This document shows, one piece after another, positions 17,714 to 25,837 of a DNA stretch of 49,948 bases. This DNA comes from Alphaproteobacteria bacterium (lineage in GTDB: Bacteria > Pseudomonadota > Alphaproteobacteria > Reyranellales > Reyranellaceae), in the NCBI GenBank assembly GCA_017308235.1, contig JAFKFL010000035.1, forward strand, positions 1 through 49,948. The letters are read 5' to 3'. The notes beneath the pieces were generated by a model. That model saw only the letters and a program-made list of their open reading frames with translations. It made no database searches and was not told the origin of the DNA. Positions within the stretch are counted from its first letter, which is position 1. The number at the start of each line of letters is the position of its first letter. The position numbers and the translations under genes are program-made.

Positions 17714-18445
17714 TCAGAGGAAGGACATGCCGCCACTCAGCGCCACTGTCTGGCCCGTCATATAGGCGTTGCCGACCAGCATCAGCACAACTTGCGCGCA
17801 TTCCTCCGGCGTGCCGAAGCGACCGAGCGGGATGCGTGCAGCCGAGGAAGCAAGGCCCGAGCGCACCATGTCGGTCTCGATCAGCGACGGTGCCACTGCA
17901 TTCACCGTGATGCCGTCCTTCACCAGGCGCGCCGCATAGCCTCGCGTCAACCCTTCGAGGCCCGCCTTCGAGGCGTTGTAGTGCGGGCCGACGCCGCCGG
18001 CACCCCGCGCTGCGCCAGACGAGATGTTGACGATGCGACCCCACTTCTTCGCACGCATCCCGGGCACGACGGCCTGCGTGCACAGGAACGCCGATTTCAG
18101 GTTCACGGCGATCGTCTCGTCGAACACCTCTTCGGTCAGGTCATCGACGTTTCGAACAAGACCGATGCCGGCATTGTTCACCAGCACATCGATGGTGCCG
18201 AGTTCGTGTTGAACGGCTGCCACCATCGACGACACTTCGGCAGCCTTCGAAACATCGGCGCGGACCGCCATCGCATGTCGGCCTGCCTTGCGGATCGAAT
18301 CGACGACCGCCTGCGCGTCGCCTGCTTTCTCCCGGAAATTTACAACAATAGCCGCGCCGGCTTCGGCTAGCGAAATTGCCACCGCACGTCCGATGCCGCG
18401 CGAACCTCCCGTGACCAGCGCCACCCGACCGCTGAGTTCCGCCAT
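17714..18445 (-). CDS. SDR family oxidoreductase, FabG-like
   Basis: This 243-residue short-chain dehydrogenase has the cofactor motif TGGSRGIG at 12-19, NNAG at 90-93, the catalytic Ser in NISSG (142-143) and YxxxK at Y156/K160 (YNASK). The residue after the second strand (NFR) favours NADP(H), by analogy with FabG. It ends 8 bases from the stop of the convergent Mo-subunit gene. It is divergent from the flavin monooxygenase gene, with 71 bases between starts. It probably reduces or oxidises a 3-oxo/3-hydroxy group, but it is not in a fatty acid synthesis cluster, so fabG is not assigned. Confidence 0.9.
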   Translation of the reverse strand: MAELSGRVALVTGGSRGIGRAVAISLAEAGAAIVVNFREKAGDAQAVVDSIRKAGRHAMAVRADVSKAAEVSSMVAAVQHELGTIDVLVNNAGIGLVRNVDDLTEEVFDETIAVNLKSAFLCTQAVVPGMRAKKWGRIVNISSGAARGAGGVGPHYNASKAGLEGLTRGYAARLVKDGITVNAVAPSLIETDMVRSGLASSAARIPLGRFGTPEECAQVVLMLVGNAYMTGQTVALSGGMSFL

Positions 18446-18516
18446 TTTCGCCTCCGTCTATCGACCACGCCGGACCAGCATGTTAGGCGAATGTCCGCCT
18501 GTTCAAGGAGGGTCTT

Positions 18517-19755
18517 ATGCATCGGTTGGGTTTTGGCGCCTTTCTCGCTCCGCATCATCCTATCGGCGAACATCCGATGCTGCAGTTCCGGCGCGACCTG
18601 AAGTTCGTGCAGCACCTCGACGAGCTCGGCTTCGATGAATTCTGGTGCGGCGAGCATCATTCCTCCGGCTGGGAGATGATCGCCTCGCCCGAGATGTTCC
18701 TGGCGGCCGCGGGCGAGCACACCAAGCGCATCAAGCTCGCCACCGGCGTGGTCTCGCTGCCCTACCATCACCCGTACAATGTAGCCCAACGCATGGTGCA
18801 GCTCGACTACATGACGGGCGGCCGGGTGATCTTCGGTTCGGGTCCCGGGGCGCTGCCGTCCGACGCGCATACGCTTGGCATCGATCCGATGGTCCAACGC
18901 GACCGGCAGGACGAAGCGATCGGCATCATCCGCCGCCTGTTCAAGGGTGAGCGCGTGACCGCCAAGAGCGAGTGGTTCACGCTGAAGGACGCCGCACTTC
19001 AACTTCTCCCGCTGCAGGAGGACATGCCGTTCGCGGTCGCCTCTCAGATCAGCCCGTCGGGCATGACGCTGGCTGGCAAGTACGGGATTGGCATCATCTC
19101 GCTGGGCTCCCAGTCGAGCGCGGGCCTTACCGCCCTGCCGACGCAGTGGGGCTTCGCCGAGACGGCGGCCAAGAAACATGGTCAGACCGTTGACCGCAAG
19201 AACTGGCGCGTCCTGCTCAACTGGCACATCGCCGAAACACGCGAGAAGGCGATCGAAGAGGCCCGCCATGGCCTACTGCGCTGGCACAACGAATACGTCA
19301 ACGGCACCCTGCAGTTGCCAGGCTCGGTGCCCTTCACGTCGCCCGAAGACGCGATCGAAAAGACGGCTTTTTCGCCCGGTTCCGCGGCGGTGATCGGCAC
19401 ACCGGACGATCTCGTGAAGATGATCAAGTCGGTGTACGAGAAGAGTGGTGGCTTCGGCACCGTGGTGGGTTTCGTCCACGATTGGGCGAACATCGAGAAC
19501 ACGTTCAAGAGCTGGGATCTGGTTGCCCGTTATGTCGCCCCCGAGATCAACGGATACGTTCGCAAACTTCGCGAATCGCAAAAGTTCCTGGTCGAGAATC
19601 GTGACGTGTTCCAGCGCGCCGGCCAGGCCGTCATGGCCAAGATCATGGAGAACGACGCAGCCGCCGAGGCACTCAAGGTCACCTCCTCGCCGCGCATTGC
19701 CGCCGCAGGGGCTGCGGTGCCAGATCTCGAGAAGGCGCGCGAGCGGGCAAAGTAG
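18517..19755 (+). CDS. LLM-class (luciferase-like) flavin-dependent oxidoreductase
   Basis: This 412-residue TIM-barrel monooxygenase of the bacterial luciferase family would use FMNH2 supplied by a separate reductase. The N-terminus runs into FVQHLDELGFDEFWCGEHHS, the typical first helix and strand with the active-site histidines. TGVVSLPYHHPYNVAQRM and GRVIFGSGPGALPSDA are the flavin-binding loops. An AAGGAGG ribosome binding site lies 6 bases before the ATG. The sequence resembles the group annotated as limonene 1,2-monooxygenase-like, but substrate assignment in this family is unreliable. It is followed after 23 bases by gluconokinase. Confidence 0.9.
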   Translation: MHRLGFGAFLAPHHPIGEHPMLQFRRDLKFVQHLDELGFDEFWCGEHHSSGWEMIASPEMFLAAAGEHTKRIKLATGVVSLPYHHPYNVAQRMVQLDYMTGGRVIFGSGPGALPSDAHTLGIDPMVQRDRQDEAIGIIRRLFKGERVTAKSEWFTLKDAALQLLPLQEDMPFAVASQISPSGMTLAGKYGIGIISLGSQSSAGLTALPTQWGFAETAAKKHGQTVDRKNWRVLLNWHIAETREKAIEEARHGLLRWHNEYVNGTLQLPGSVPFTSPEDAIEKTAFSPGSAAVIGTPDDLVKMIKSVYEKSGGFGTVVGFVHDWANIENTFKSWDLVARYVAPEINGYVRKLRESQKFLVENRDVFQRAGQAVMAKIMENDAAAEALKVTSSPRIAAAGAAVPDLEKARERAK

Positions 19756-19778
19756 ACACTGACGAACCGGAGCTCGCC

Positions 19779-20288
19779 ATGACCATCGTCGTGGTGATGG
19801 GCGTCTCCGGGTCGGGCAAGACGACCGTGGCCGCCATGTTGGCGGGCGCCTTGCATTGCCAGTTCCTGGAAGGCGACGACCTTCACCCGCCATCGAACGT
19901 GGCGAAGATGCATGGTGGCACGCCGCTCACGGATGCCGACCGTTGGCCATGGCTCAGCAAGATCGCGGCGGAGATCGATGGCTGGCGTTCACGTGGCGAG
20001 TCGGGCGTGGTCACCTGCTCGGCGCTGAAACGCACCTATCGCGACATCCTCATCGGCGATCGCCCGGATGTCACGCTGGTCTACCTTCGCGGCTCACGCG
20101 AGCTGATCCAGCAGCGTATGGCGGCACGACACGAGCATTTCATGCCGGTGGCATTGCTCGACAGCCAGTTCGCAACGCTGGAAGAACCCGGTCCGGACGA
20201 ACGTCCCGTCGTCGTCGATATTGGTGGTCGGCCAGCGGAGATCGTGGCGGAGATCGTGCGGCAGCTCGAGGCCCGCACCCGCTCCTAG
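19779..20288 (+). CDS. gntK: Gluconokinase
   Basis: This 169-residue cytoplasmic kinase would phosphorylate D-gluconate to 6-phosphogluconate with ATP. It has the P-loop GVSGSGKTT (8-16), the substrate-region motif FLEGDDLHPPSNVAKMHGGTPL and CSALKRTYRDILI, all standard for the thermosensitive GntK family at normal length. A GGAG precedes the ATG. There is no gluconate permease or Entner-Doudoroff gene beside it, so the context says little. The stop overlaps the stop of the convergent lipoprotein gene in a shared CTAG. Confidence 0.92.
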   Translation: MTIVVVMGVSGSGKTTVAAMLAGALHCQFLEGDDLHPPSNVAKMHGGTPLTDADRWPWLSKIAAEIDGWRSRGESGVVTCSALKRTYRDILIGDRPDVTLVYLRGSRELIQQRMAARHEHFMPVALLDSQFATLEEPGPDERPVVVDIGGRPAEIVAEIVRQLEARTRS

Positions 20289-20785
20289 GAGCCCGATGCC
20301 TTGGAGCCCGATGCCTTGGAGCCCGGCGGACCGGGAACGATACCGCTTTCCTGGCACAAGGTTTCCACGTCGGCGCGTTCCGGGTTGAAGGCGCCGATCT
20401 CGACCACGATGAACTCCGGTGTGGTGGTTTTCTCCGGCATCGCACCGATAAAGGGCGCCATGCCGATCAAGACGCCGGCCGAATTTCGGCCGTTCACGCC
20501 GCCACACACCGTGATCCAGCCGCGCTTGTTCTTGACCGCCTTCAGTTCGCCAAAGGAGGCTGTCCTGGGATCCTTCATCCATTTCAGGACCGAGGCGACT
20601 ACGGCCTCCTGCTGGCGGACATCGAGTTTCACCGGAACGCCGGCTTCGAGCGCCGTGCCGGGTGGCGGCTCCGGGTAATCCCGGTATGGCTCGGGGAGGC
20701 TGACCGCCTTGTACGACGGGTCGACCGGCTTCTGCGCGCACGCGGCCACCATCGCGCATATGGCGAGCAACAGGTGCCCACGCAT
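20285..20785 (-). CDS. Small predicted lipoprotein of unknown function
   Basis: This 166-residue protein has a short hydrophobic leader and a lipobox-like MVAAC, with Cys16 as the predicted lipidated residue. The mature part contains LKWMKDPRTASFGELKAVKN and ITVCGGVNGRNSAGV. This resembles small proteins with an RNA/ion-independent 'conserved hypothetical' pattern in alphaproteobacteria, and I assign no function. The ATG at 20785 follows GGGAG at 8 bases; a GTG three codons upstream is less likely. The C-terminus is GSKASGSKASGS, encoded by a 15-base tandem repeat. It lies downstream of an SDR gene on the same strand. Confidence 0.75.
   Translation of the reverse strand: MRGHLLLAICAMVAACAQKPVDPSYKAVSLPEPYRDYPEPPPGTALEAGVPVKLDVRQQEAVVASVLKWMKDPRTASFGELKAVKNKRGWITVCGGVNGRNSAGVLIGMAPFIGAMPEKTTTPEFIVVEIGAFNPERADVETLCQESGIVPGPPGSKASGSKASGS
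20288..20325. repeat. 15-base tandem repeat in the 3' end of the lipoprotein gene
   Basis: The unit GGAGCCCGATGCCTT occurs twice in full (20288-20302, 20303-20317) and then as a partial GGAGCCCG. As 15 is a multiple of three, copy number changes would add or remove the pentapeptide (GSKAS on the minus strand) without a frameshift. Confidence 0.9.
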
Positions 20786-20879
20786 CTTTCCCACTCCCCC
20801 TTTAGAAAGAGCAGGTTAGGCCGACTTTATGATTTTTTCCACAGGTTCCGAGAAATGCCTTCATATCAAATGTATTCAA

Positions 20880-21725
20880 TTAGGCTTCATCCACGCCGAA
20901 GGCTTGGCGCATGGCCTTTACCCCTTCTTGATGGGGTCCCCAAAGACGTCCGCCCACCAGGCCGCCGTCGACGACGAGGTCGTGGCCGTTGATGAAGGTC
21001 GACTCGTCGGAGGCCAGGAAGACGGCCGCATGGGCGATATCATCGGTCATGCCCGCCCGCGGGATCGGCTGGCCCTTGGCCATGCCGGCCTTCATCGCCT
21101 CGGCGTAGGCGTCGGCTTTGTCGGGCGGCAGGCCCAGCGCCTTGGCGAAAATTCCGGTGGCGATGCCGCCGGGCGAGATGGAGTTCACGCGCACGTTCTT
21201 TTCGCCGAGCTGCATGGCGGCGCAGACCGTCAGATGGTTCACCGCCGCCTTCGCCGCGCCATAGATCATTGAGGTCGAATAACCGGCGCGACGGCCGGCG
21301 ACGCTGCCGTTGTTGATGATGCTGCCCGAGCCCTGCTTCATCATGATCGGCGCGGCATGCTTCATGCCCAGCATCACCGAGCGCACCAGCGTCGCCATCG
21401 CGGCATCGAAGCCATCGACCGGAACGGTTTCGATCCCGCCGACGGGCGCTGGGCCACCGGCATTGTTGAACAGGCAATCGAGCCGGCCCCATTTCGCAAG
21501 ACATGCCTGGAACATCGCCTTGACGTCGGATTCTTGCGTAGCGTCCGTCTTCACGAACAGGCACTTGTCCTTGCCCAGCGCCTGCTCGAGCGAACGCCCC
21601 AGCTCCTCGCGCCGGCCCGTCGCCACTACCTTGGCGCCCTCCTTCACGAAGATCTCGACCGTGCGGCGACCGATACCGCTGGTGGCGCCTGTGACGATGG
21701 CAATCTTGCCGTCGAGCCTGCCCAT
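20880..21725 (-). CDS. SDR family oxidoreductase
   Basis: This 281-residue short-chain dehydrogenase has the cofactor loop TGATSGIG (12-19), NNAG at 87-90, catalytic Ser141 (NNGSVAG) and Y155/K159 (YGAAK). A DLVVDGGLVGGR C-terminal strand and a tail of about 25 residues are also seen. GGGAGA precedes the ATG. ATGRR after the second strand suggests NADP(H) or NAD(H) without certainty. It lies 24 bases after the MTA/SAH nucleosidase gene on the same strand, so the two may be co-transcribed, although no shared pathway is obvious. The substrate is unknown. Confidence 0.9.
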   Translation of the reverse strand: MGRLDGKIAIVTGATSGIGRRTVEIFVKEGAKVVATGRREELGRSLEQALGKDKCLFVKTDATQESDVKAMFQACLAKWGRLDCLFNNAGGPAPVGGIETVPVDGFDAAMATLVRSVMLGMKHAAPIMMKQGSGSIINNGSVAGRRAGYSTSMIYGAAKAAVNHLTVCAAMQLGEKNVRVNSISPGGIATGIFAKALGLPPDKADAYAEAMKAGMAKGQPIPRAGMTDDIAHAAVFLASDESTFINGHDLVVDGGLVGGRLWGPHQEGVKAMRQAFGVDEA

Positions 21726-21749
21726 GACTTTCTCCCTAGATGAGCTGTT

Positions 21750-22508
21750 CTAAATGACGGGCGCCAGCTTGTGCGCCACCAAGGAGGCATTGCGCGCCGC
21801 GATCGGCAGAAAGGCGAAGAAATCGAGATGGCTTTCCGCGCCGGCAAGATCGCTGAGACAGCGGACATTCACTAACGGCAGATTGCCGAAACTCTCTGCG
21901 ACCTGCGCGACAGCACCGCCCTCCATCTCGCATGCCTGCGCTCCATAGGCGCCATGCAGCCTTTTTCGAGTGCGCTCGCTGTTCACGAAGCAGTCGCCGG
22001 TTGCGATCGGGCCAAAGCTCACGCGTGGCAAGCGCTGACCTGCGCCGACCTTCGCCGGCAGCGCTTCGAACGTTACGGCCGACGCAGCCGCCTTCAGGCG
22101 CTCGACCAGATCGGCCGGAAGGTCATAACCATGAGTGTCATCAAAACCCGGCATCGGCGCCTTTCCTGGTTGATAGGTCTTGAAGCCCGCCTCCATCTCG
22201 GCGCCGTAGTCGTACTGGATGTTACGCGTGCCCACGACGACATCGCCCACGCCCAGCTCCGGATCAAGGCCACCCGCCACACCGCAGAACATCAGCGCCC
22301 CGCAGGAAAAGCGGTCGAGCATTAGTGCCGCCGCAACGCCTGCGTTGACCTTGCCCATGCCGCATTCGACAAAAACCGCCTCGCGTCCGGCAATATGACC
22401 TTTGAGATACGACAGCCCGCCGACCGCGAGCTTGCCGCCGGAATCGTCGGCGAGATGTGCGAGTTCCTCGGGCATCGCGGAAATAACGCCCAAAAGCCTG
22501 TTTGCCAT
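21750..22508 (-). CDS. 5'-methylthioadenosine/S-adenosylhomocysteine nucleosidase family protein
   Basis: This 252-residue purine nucleosidase/phosphorylase superfamily enzyme is expected to cleave adenine from MTA or SAH. Visible motifs are VISAMPEELAHL (first acidic residue region), FCGVAGGLDPELGVGDVVVG, CEMEGGAVAQVAE (ribose-binding glutamate) and CLSDLAG (catalytic aspartate, as in the SD-A motif of E. coli MtnN). It is somewhat longer than MtnN (about 232). No clear ribosome binding site is seen at the ATG. It is divergent from cysQ with 63 bases between starts. A futalosine hydrolase-type or hopanoid-related nucleosidase role cannot be excluded. Confidence 0.8.
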   Translation of the reverse strand: MANRLLGVISAMPEELAHLADDSGGKLAVGGLSYLKGHIAGREAVFVECGMGKVNAGVAAALMLDRFSCGALMFCGVAGGLDPELGVGDVVVGTRNIQYDYGAEMEAGFKTYQPGKAPMPGFDDTHGYDLPADLVERLKAAASAVTFEALPAKVGAGQRLPRVSFGPIATGDCFVNSERTRKRLHGAYGAQACEMEGGAVAQVAESFGNLPLVNVRCLSDLAGAESHLDFFAFLPIAARNASLVAHKLAPVI

Positions 22509-22571
22509 GGGCGAATGGGTTATAAGGTCGCCGCCGCCGATTCAACTACTTCGTGAATAGCCAACTCATCC

Positions 22572-23366
22572 GTGACTGCACCCCTTCCTTCGATTCAGAT
22601 CCTCCGAGACGCCTGCACCGACTTCGCCCGCGATGCCGCACGCGAAATCATGCGCATCTATGCCGGCGACCTCGGCGCGCGCACCAAGGCCGACAAGAGT
22701 CCGGTGACCGATGCCGACCATGCCGCCGAGGCCATCATCCTGGCAGGCTTGGGCAAGCTCACCCCCGATACGCCGGTTGTTGCCGAGGAGGAGATGGCGG
22801 CGGGTCGTGTGCCCAAGCTCGATGGCGGACCGTTCTGGCTGGTCGACCCGCTGGATGGCACCAAGGAATTCATCAAGAGAAACGGTGAGTTCACCGTAAA
22901 CATCGCCCTGATCGAAAGTGGCCAGCCGATCCTCGGCGTCGTCCTCGCGCCAGCGAGCGACACGCTGTGGCGCGGCGCGACGGCTCTGGGCGCCGACAAA
23001 AGCGACAAAGGCCGTGCCTTCGAGCGCATCACGACGCGCGTCCCTCCGTCTGCCGGGCTCACGGCCTGTGCCAGCCGCAGCCACGCGATCTATAGCGACC
23101 TCGACATCTGGTTCCGCAACAACGACCTCATCGTCGCGGAACGCAAGCAAGCAGGTTCGTCGCTCAAGTTCTGCCTGATTGCCGAAGGTCAGGCCGACAT
23201 CTATCCGCGCTTCGGCCCGACCAACGAGTGGGATACCGCGGCAGGCCATGCCGTACTCGAGGCGGCGGGCGGCGAAGTGGTGACAACGGACGGCAAGCCC
23301 CTGCACTACGGCAAGCCGAACTTCTCCAATCCGCATTTCATTGCCCGCAGCAAGGCGGCGCGGTGA
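22572..23366 (+). CDS. cysQ: 3'(2'),5'-bisphosphate nucleotidase CysQ
   Basis: This 264-residue inositol-monophosphatase-fold enzyme would convert adenosine 3',5'-bisphosphate to AMP in sulfate assimilation. Metal-site motifs are visible: KSPVTDADHAAE, EEE after PVVA, WLVDPLDGTKEFI and EWDTAAGHAVLEAAGG. The start is a GTG; no strong ribosome binding site is visible, so the exact start is less sure. It overlaps the next gene by 4 bases (GTGA), implying coupled translation with the tRNA-modification enzyme. Confidence 0.9.
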   Translation: MTAPLPSIQILRDACTDFARDAAREIMRIYAGDLGARTKADKSPVTDADHAAEAIILAGLGKLTPDTPVVAEEEMAAGRVPKLDGGPFWLVDPLDGTKEFIKRNGEFTVNIALIESGQPILGVVLAPASDTLWRGATALGADKSDKGRAFERITTRVPPSAGLTACASRSHAIYSDLDIWFRNNDLIVAERKQAGSSLKFCLIAEGQADIYPRFGPTNEWDTAAGHAVLEAAGGEVVTTDGKPLHYGKPNFSNPHFIARSKAAR

Positions 23367-24340
23367 GAATCGTCGAGCCGACAGCCGCCGCGATCGACGA
23401 GGCCGCACGCCTCCTGCGCGCCGGCGGGCTGGTCGCCTTCTCGACCGAGACTGTCTATGGCCTGGGCGGCGACGCCACCAACGAGCGCGCGGTCGCCGCC
23501 ATCTTCGACGCCAAAGGCCGGCCGATGTTCAATCCCCTGATCGCGCACGTGCCAGATGTCCGAGAGGCGCAACGCTTCGTGCAATGGAGCGATGCGGCCG
23601 ACAGGCTCGCCGCGAAATTCTGGCCCGGTCCCCTGACCTTTGTCCTGCCACGAGCTGAGCGCTCGCCGATCGCCCTGCTGGCAACGGCGGGACTCGACAC
23701 GGTGGCCATCCGCGCTCCCTCGCACCCGGTGGCCCAGGCATTGATCCGCGCCGCCGAATTGCCGATTGCAGCACCCTCGGCCAACCGCAGCGGCGCCGTC
23801 AGCCCGACGCGAGCCGAGCATGTCGCACAATCGCTCGGCGAGCGCGTTCCGCTGATCCTCGATGGCGGGCCCTGTGTCGTCGGTTTGGAATCCACCGTGC
23901 TGGATCTCACGGGTGCAACCCCTGTGCTGCTACGGCCAGGTGGCGCGACGCGCGAGGCGATCGAAGGCGTGGTCGGCCCTATCGTGCTGTCCGAGGCTCT
24001 GCCGACAGGCGCTGCCGCGCGATCATCGCCCGGCCAGCTTGCCAGCCACTACGCTCCGTCGCGGCCTGTGCGGCTCGAGGCCACCAGCGTTTCGCCCGAC
24101 GAAGCCCTGCTCGCTTTCGGTGCCCACCCGCCGGCGGGCGCCAGGCTGACCTGCAACCTCAGCCCCACCGGTGATCTCGCAGAGGCCGCGGCGAACCTCT
24201 TCGCCCAGATGCGCGCGCTAGACCGGCCGGAAATCAGCCGCATCGCCGTCATGCCCATTCCGCAAACCGGACTGGGGCTTGCGATCAACGACCGCCTGCG
24301 CCGGGCCGCCGCGGATGACGGAGCAAGAGGGCGGAGCTAA
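23363..24340 (+). CDS. L-threonylcarbamoyladenylate synthase, Sua5 type
   Basis: This 325-residue enzyme makes threonylcarbamoyl-AMP from threonine, bicarbonate and ATP for t6A modification of tRNA. The YrdC domain (about 1-200) has FSTETVYGLGGDA, KGRPMFNPLIAH, APSANRSGAVSPT and GLESTVLDL. The linker SPGQLASHYAP and the following domain of about 115 residues mark the longer Sua5 form, not the short TsaC. The GTG start overlaps the cysQ stop by 4 bases. It sits between cysQ and the FAD oxidoreductase pair with a 24-base gap downstream. Confidence 0.93.
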   Translation: MRIVEPTAAAIDEAARLLRAGGLVAFSTETVYGLGGDATNERAVAAIFDAKGRPMFNPLIAHVPDVREAQRFVQWSDAADRLAAKFWPGPLTFVLPRAERSPIALLATAGLDTVAIRAPSHPVAQALIRAAELPIAAPSANRSGAVSPTRAEHVAQSLGERVPLILDGGPCVVGLESTVLDLTGATPVLLRPGGATREAIEGVVGPIVLSEALPTGAAARSSPGQLASHYAPSRPVRLEATSVSPDEALLAFGAHPPAGARLTCNLSPTGDLAEAAANLFAQMRALDRPEISRIAVMPIPQTGLGLAINDRLRRAAADDGARGRS

Positions 24341-24364
24341 GCTCGCGGGCAAAGAGAGGAAACG

Positions 24365-25837
24365 ATGCCCGACACCGCCATTCCCCCTACTATCCCGACC
24401 GTTCCGGTGACGCCGGCCGTCCTCGACGCCTTGCGCGCCATCGTGGGCGACAAGGGCCTGATCCTGGACGAGCAGGGCAAGCAGCCGTTCGTGACCGATT
24501 GGCGTGGCTCGCTTGTCGGCACAGCGGCCGTGGTCGTGCGCCCCGCCAACACCGAGGAAGTTTCCAAGGTCGTGAAGCTCTGCCACGACAATGGCATCGC
24601 CATCGTGCCGCAAGGCGGCAACACCGGCCTGATGGGCGGCGCCACGCCCTGGCCCACGCACCAGGGCATCCTGCTGTCGCTCGGCCGCATGAACCATGTG
24701 CTGGAGGTCGATCCGGTCGGTTATTCCATGACGGTCGAGGCAGGCTGCGTGCTGCAGACCCTGCAGGAAACAGCGGCGGGCCATGACCGGTTCTTTCCGC
24801 TCAGCCTCGGCGCGCAGGGCTCGTGCATGATCGGCGGCAATCTTTCGACTAACGCCGGCGGTGTGCAGGTGCTGCGCTATGGCAATGCGCGCAATCTCGT
24901 GATGGGCCTCGAGGTGGTGCTGCCCAACGGCGACATCTGGGACGGCCTGCGCTCGCTCAAGAAGGACAATACTGGTTACGACCTCAAGCATCTTTTCATG
25001 GGCGCCGAAGGCACGCTCGGCATCATCACCAAGGCTGTGCTGAAGCTCTGGCCTGCGCCGAAGGACGTCTGTACCGCTTGGCTCGCAGTCCGCGATCCTC
25101 AGGCAGCGATCGAGATCCTGTCTGAGGCGCATGCGGCGTCGGAGGACAATGTCGGTTCCTGTGAGCTGATGAGCCGCGCCTGCACCGACATGGTGCTGCG
25201 CCACATTCCCGGCACGCAGGATCCGCTGAAGGCGGAAACGCCGTGGTACCTGCTGCTCGAATGGTCGTCGTCGCGGCCGCGCCAGGACGGCGCTGAGGGC
25301 ATGTCGGAGAAGATGGAGCAATTTCTCGCCGACCAGATGGAAGCAGGCCGCGTGCTCGACGCCGTGATCTCGCAGACCGAGGCACAGTCGCGCAACATGT
25401 GGCGCATTCGTGAGGGTGTGGCCGAGGCTTCGCGGGCCGAGGGACCGGGGCTGAGCTACGACATCTCGGTATCGATCTCGAAGATTCCCGAGTTCATCGA
25501 CAAAGGCATCAAGGCGGCGCTCGACATTCTGCCGACGATCCGCCCCTATCCTCTGGGCCATATCGGCGACGGCAACATCCACTTTTCCTTCATGGGCCCC
25601 AAAGGCATGGATCGCGGGGTGTTGAAACAATACTCACCGGCCATCACCCGGGCGGTGAACGATCTCATCACCTCGATGGCGGGGTCGATCTCGGCCGAGC
25701 ACGGGATTGGCATCGAAAAGCTCGACGAGCTCGCGCACTACCGTTCCAGGATCGAGCTCGACACCATGCGCACCATCAAGCGGGCACTCGATCCCAAGAA
25801 CCTCATGAATCCCGGCAAGGTGTTGCGCCTCTCATGA
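24365..25837 (+). CDS. FAD-binding oxidoreductase, D-2-hydroxyacid (D-2-hydroxyglutarate/lactate) dehydrogenase-like, copy 1
   Basis: This 490-residue flavoprotein is of the GlcD/D2HGDH family. The PCMH-type FAD domain shows VPQGGNTGLMGGATP, GGNLSTNAGGVQVLRYGNAR and GAEGTLGIITKAVLKLWP. The C-terminal catalytic domain shows GHIGDGNIHFSF and SAEHGIG, which hold the metal-binding histidines of D2HGDH. GAGAGGA precedes the ATG. It is followed with a 4-base overlap by a close paralogue. There are no adjacent GlcE/GlcF genes, so it is probably not a glycolate oxidase. The natural substrate (2-hydroxyglutarate, lactate or other 2-hydroxyacid) is not determined. Confidence 0.92.
   Translation: MPDTAIPPTIPTVPVTPAVLDALRAIVGDKGLILDEQGKQPFVTDWRGSLVGTAAVVVRPANTEEVSKVVKLCHDNGIAIVPQGGNTGLMGGATPWPTHQGILLSLGRMNHVLEVDPVGYSMTVEAGCVLQTLQETAAGHDRFFPLSLGAQGSCMIGGNLSTNAGGVQVLRYGNARNLVMGLEVVLPNGDIWDGLRSLKKDNTGYDLKHLFMGAEGTLGIITKAVLKLWPAPKDVCTAWLAVRDPQAAIEILSEAHAASEDNVGSCELMSRACTDMVLRHIPGTQDPLKAETPWYLLLEWSSSRPRQDGAEGMSEKMEQFLADQMEAGRVLDAVISQTEAQSRNMWRIREGVAEASRAEGPGLSYDISVSISKIPEFIDKGIKAALDILPTIRPYPLGHIGDGNIHFSFMGPKGMDRGVLKQYSPAITRAVNDLITSMAGSISAEHGIGIEKLDELAHYRSRIELDTMRTIKRALDPKNLMNPGKVLRLS

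Noticed and set aside
20288..20325. Short direct repeats considered as a CRISPR-like array
   Set aside because: The units are contiguous with no spacers, only 15 bases long, and lie in a coding frame.
24218..25630. 470-codon open frame antisense to the first FAD oxidoreductase
   Set aside because: It lies wholly opposite a well-supported gene, has low-complexity Arg/His/Ala-rich composition and no recognisable domain. Long antisense frames are expected at this GC content.
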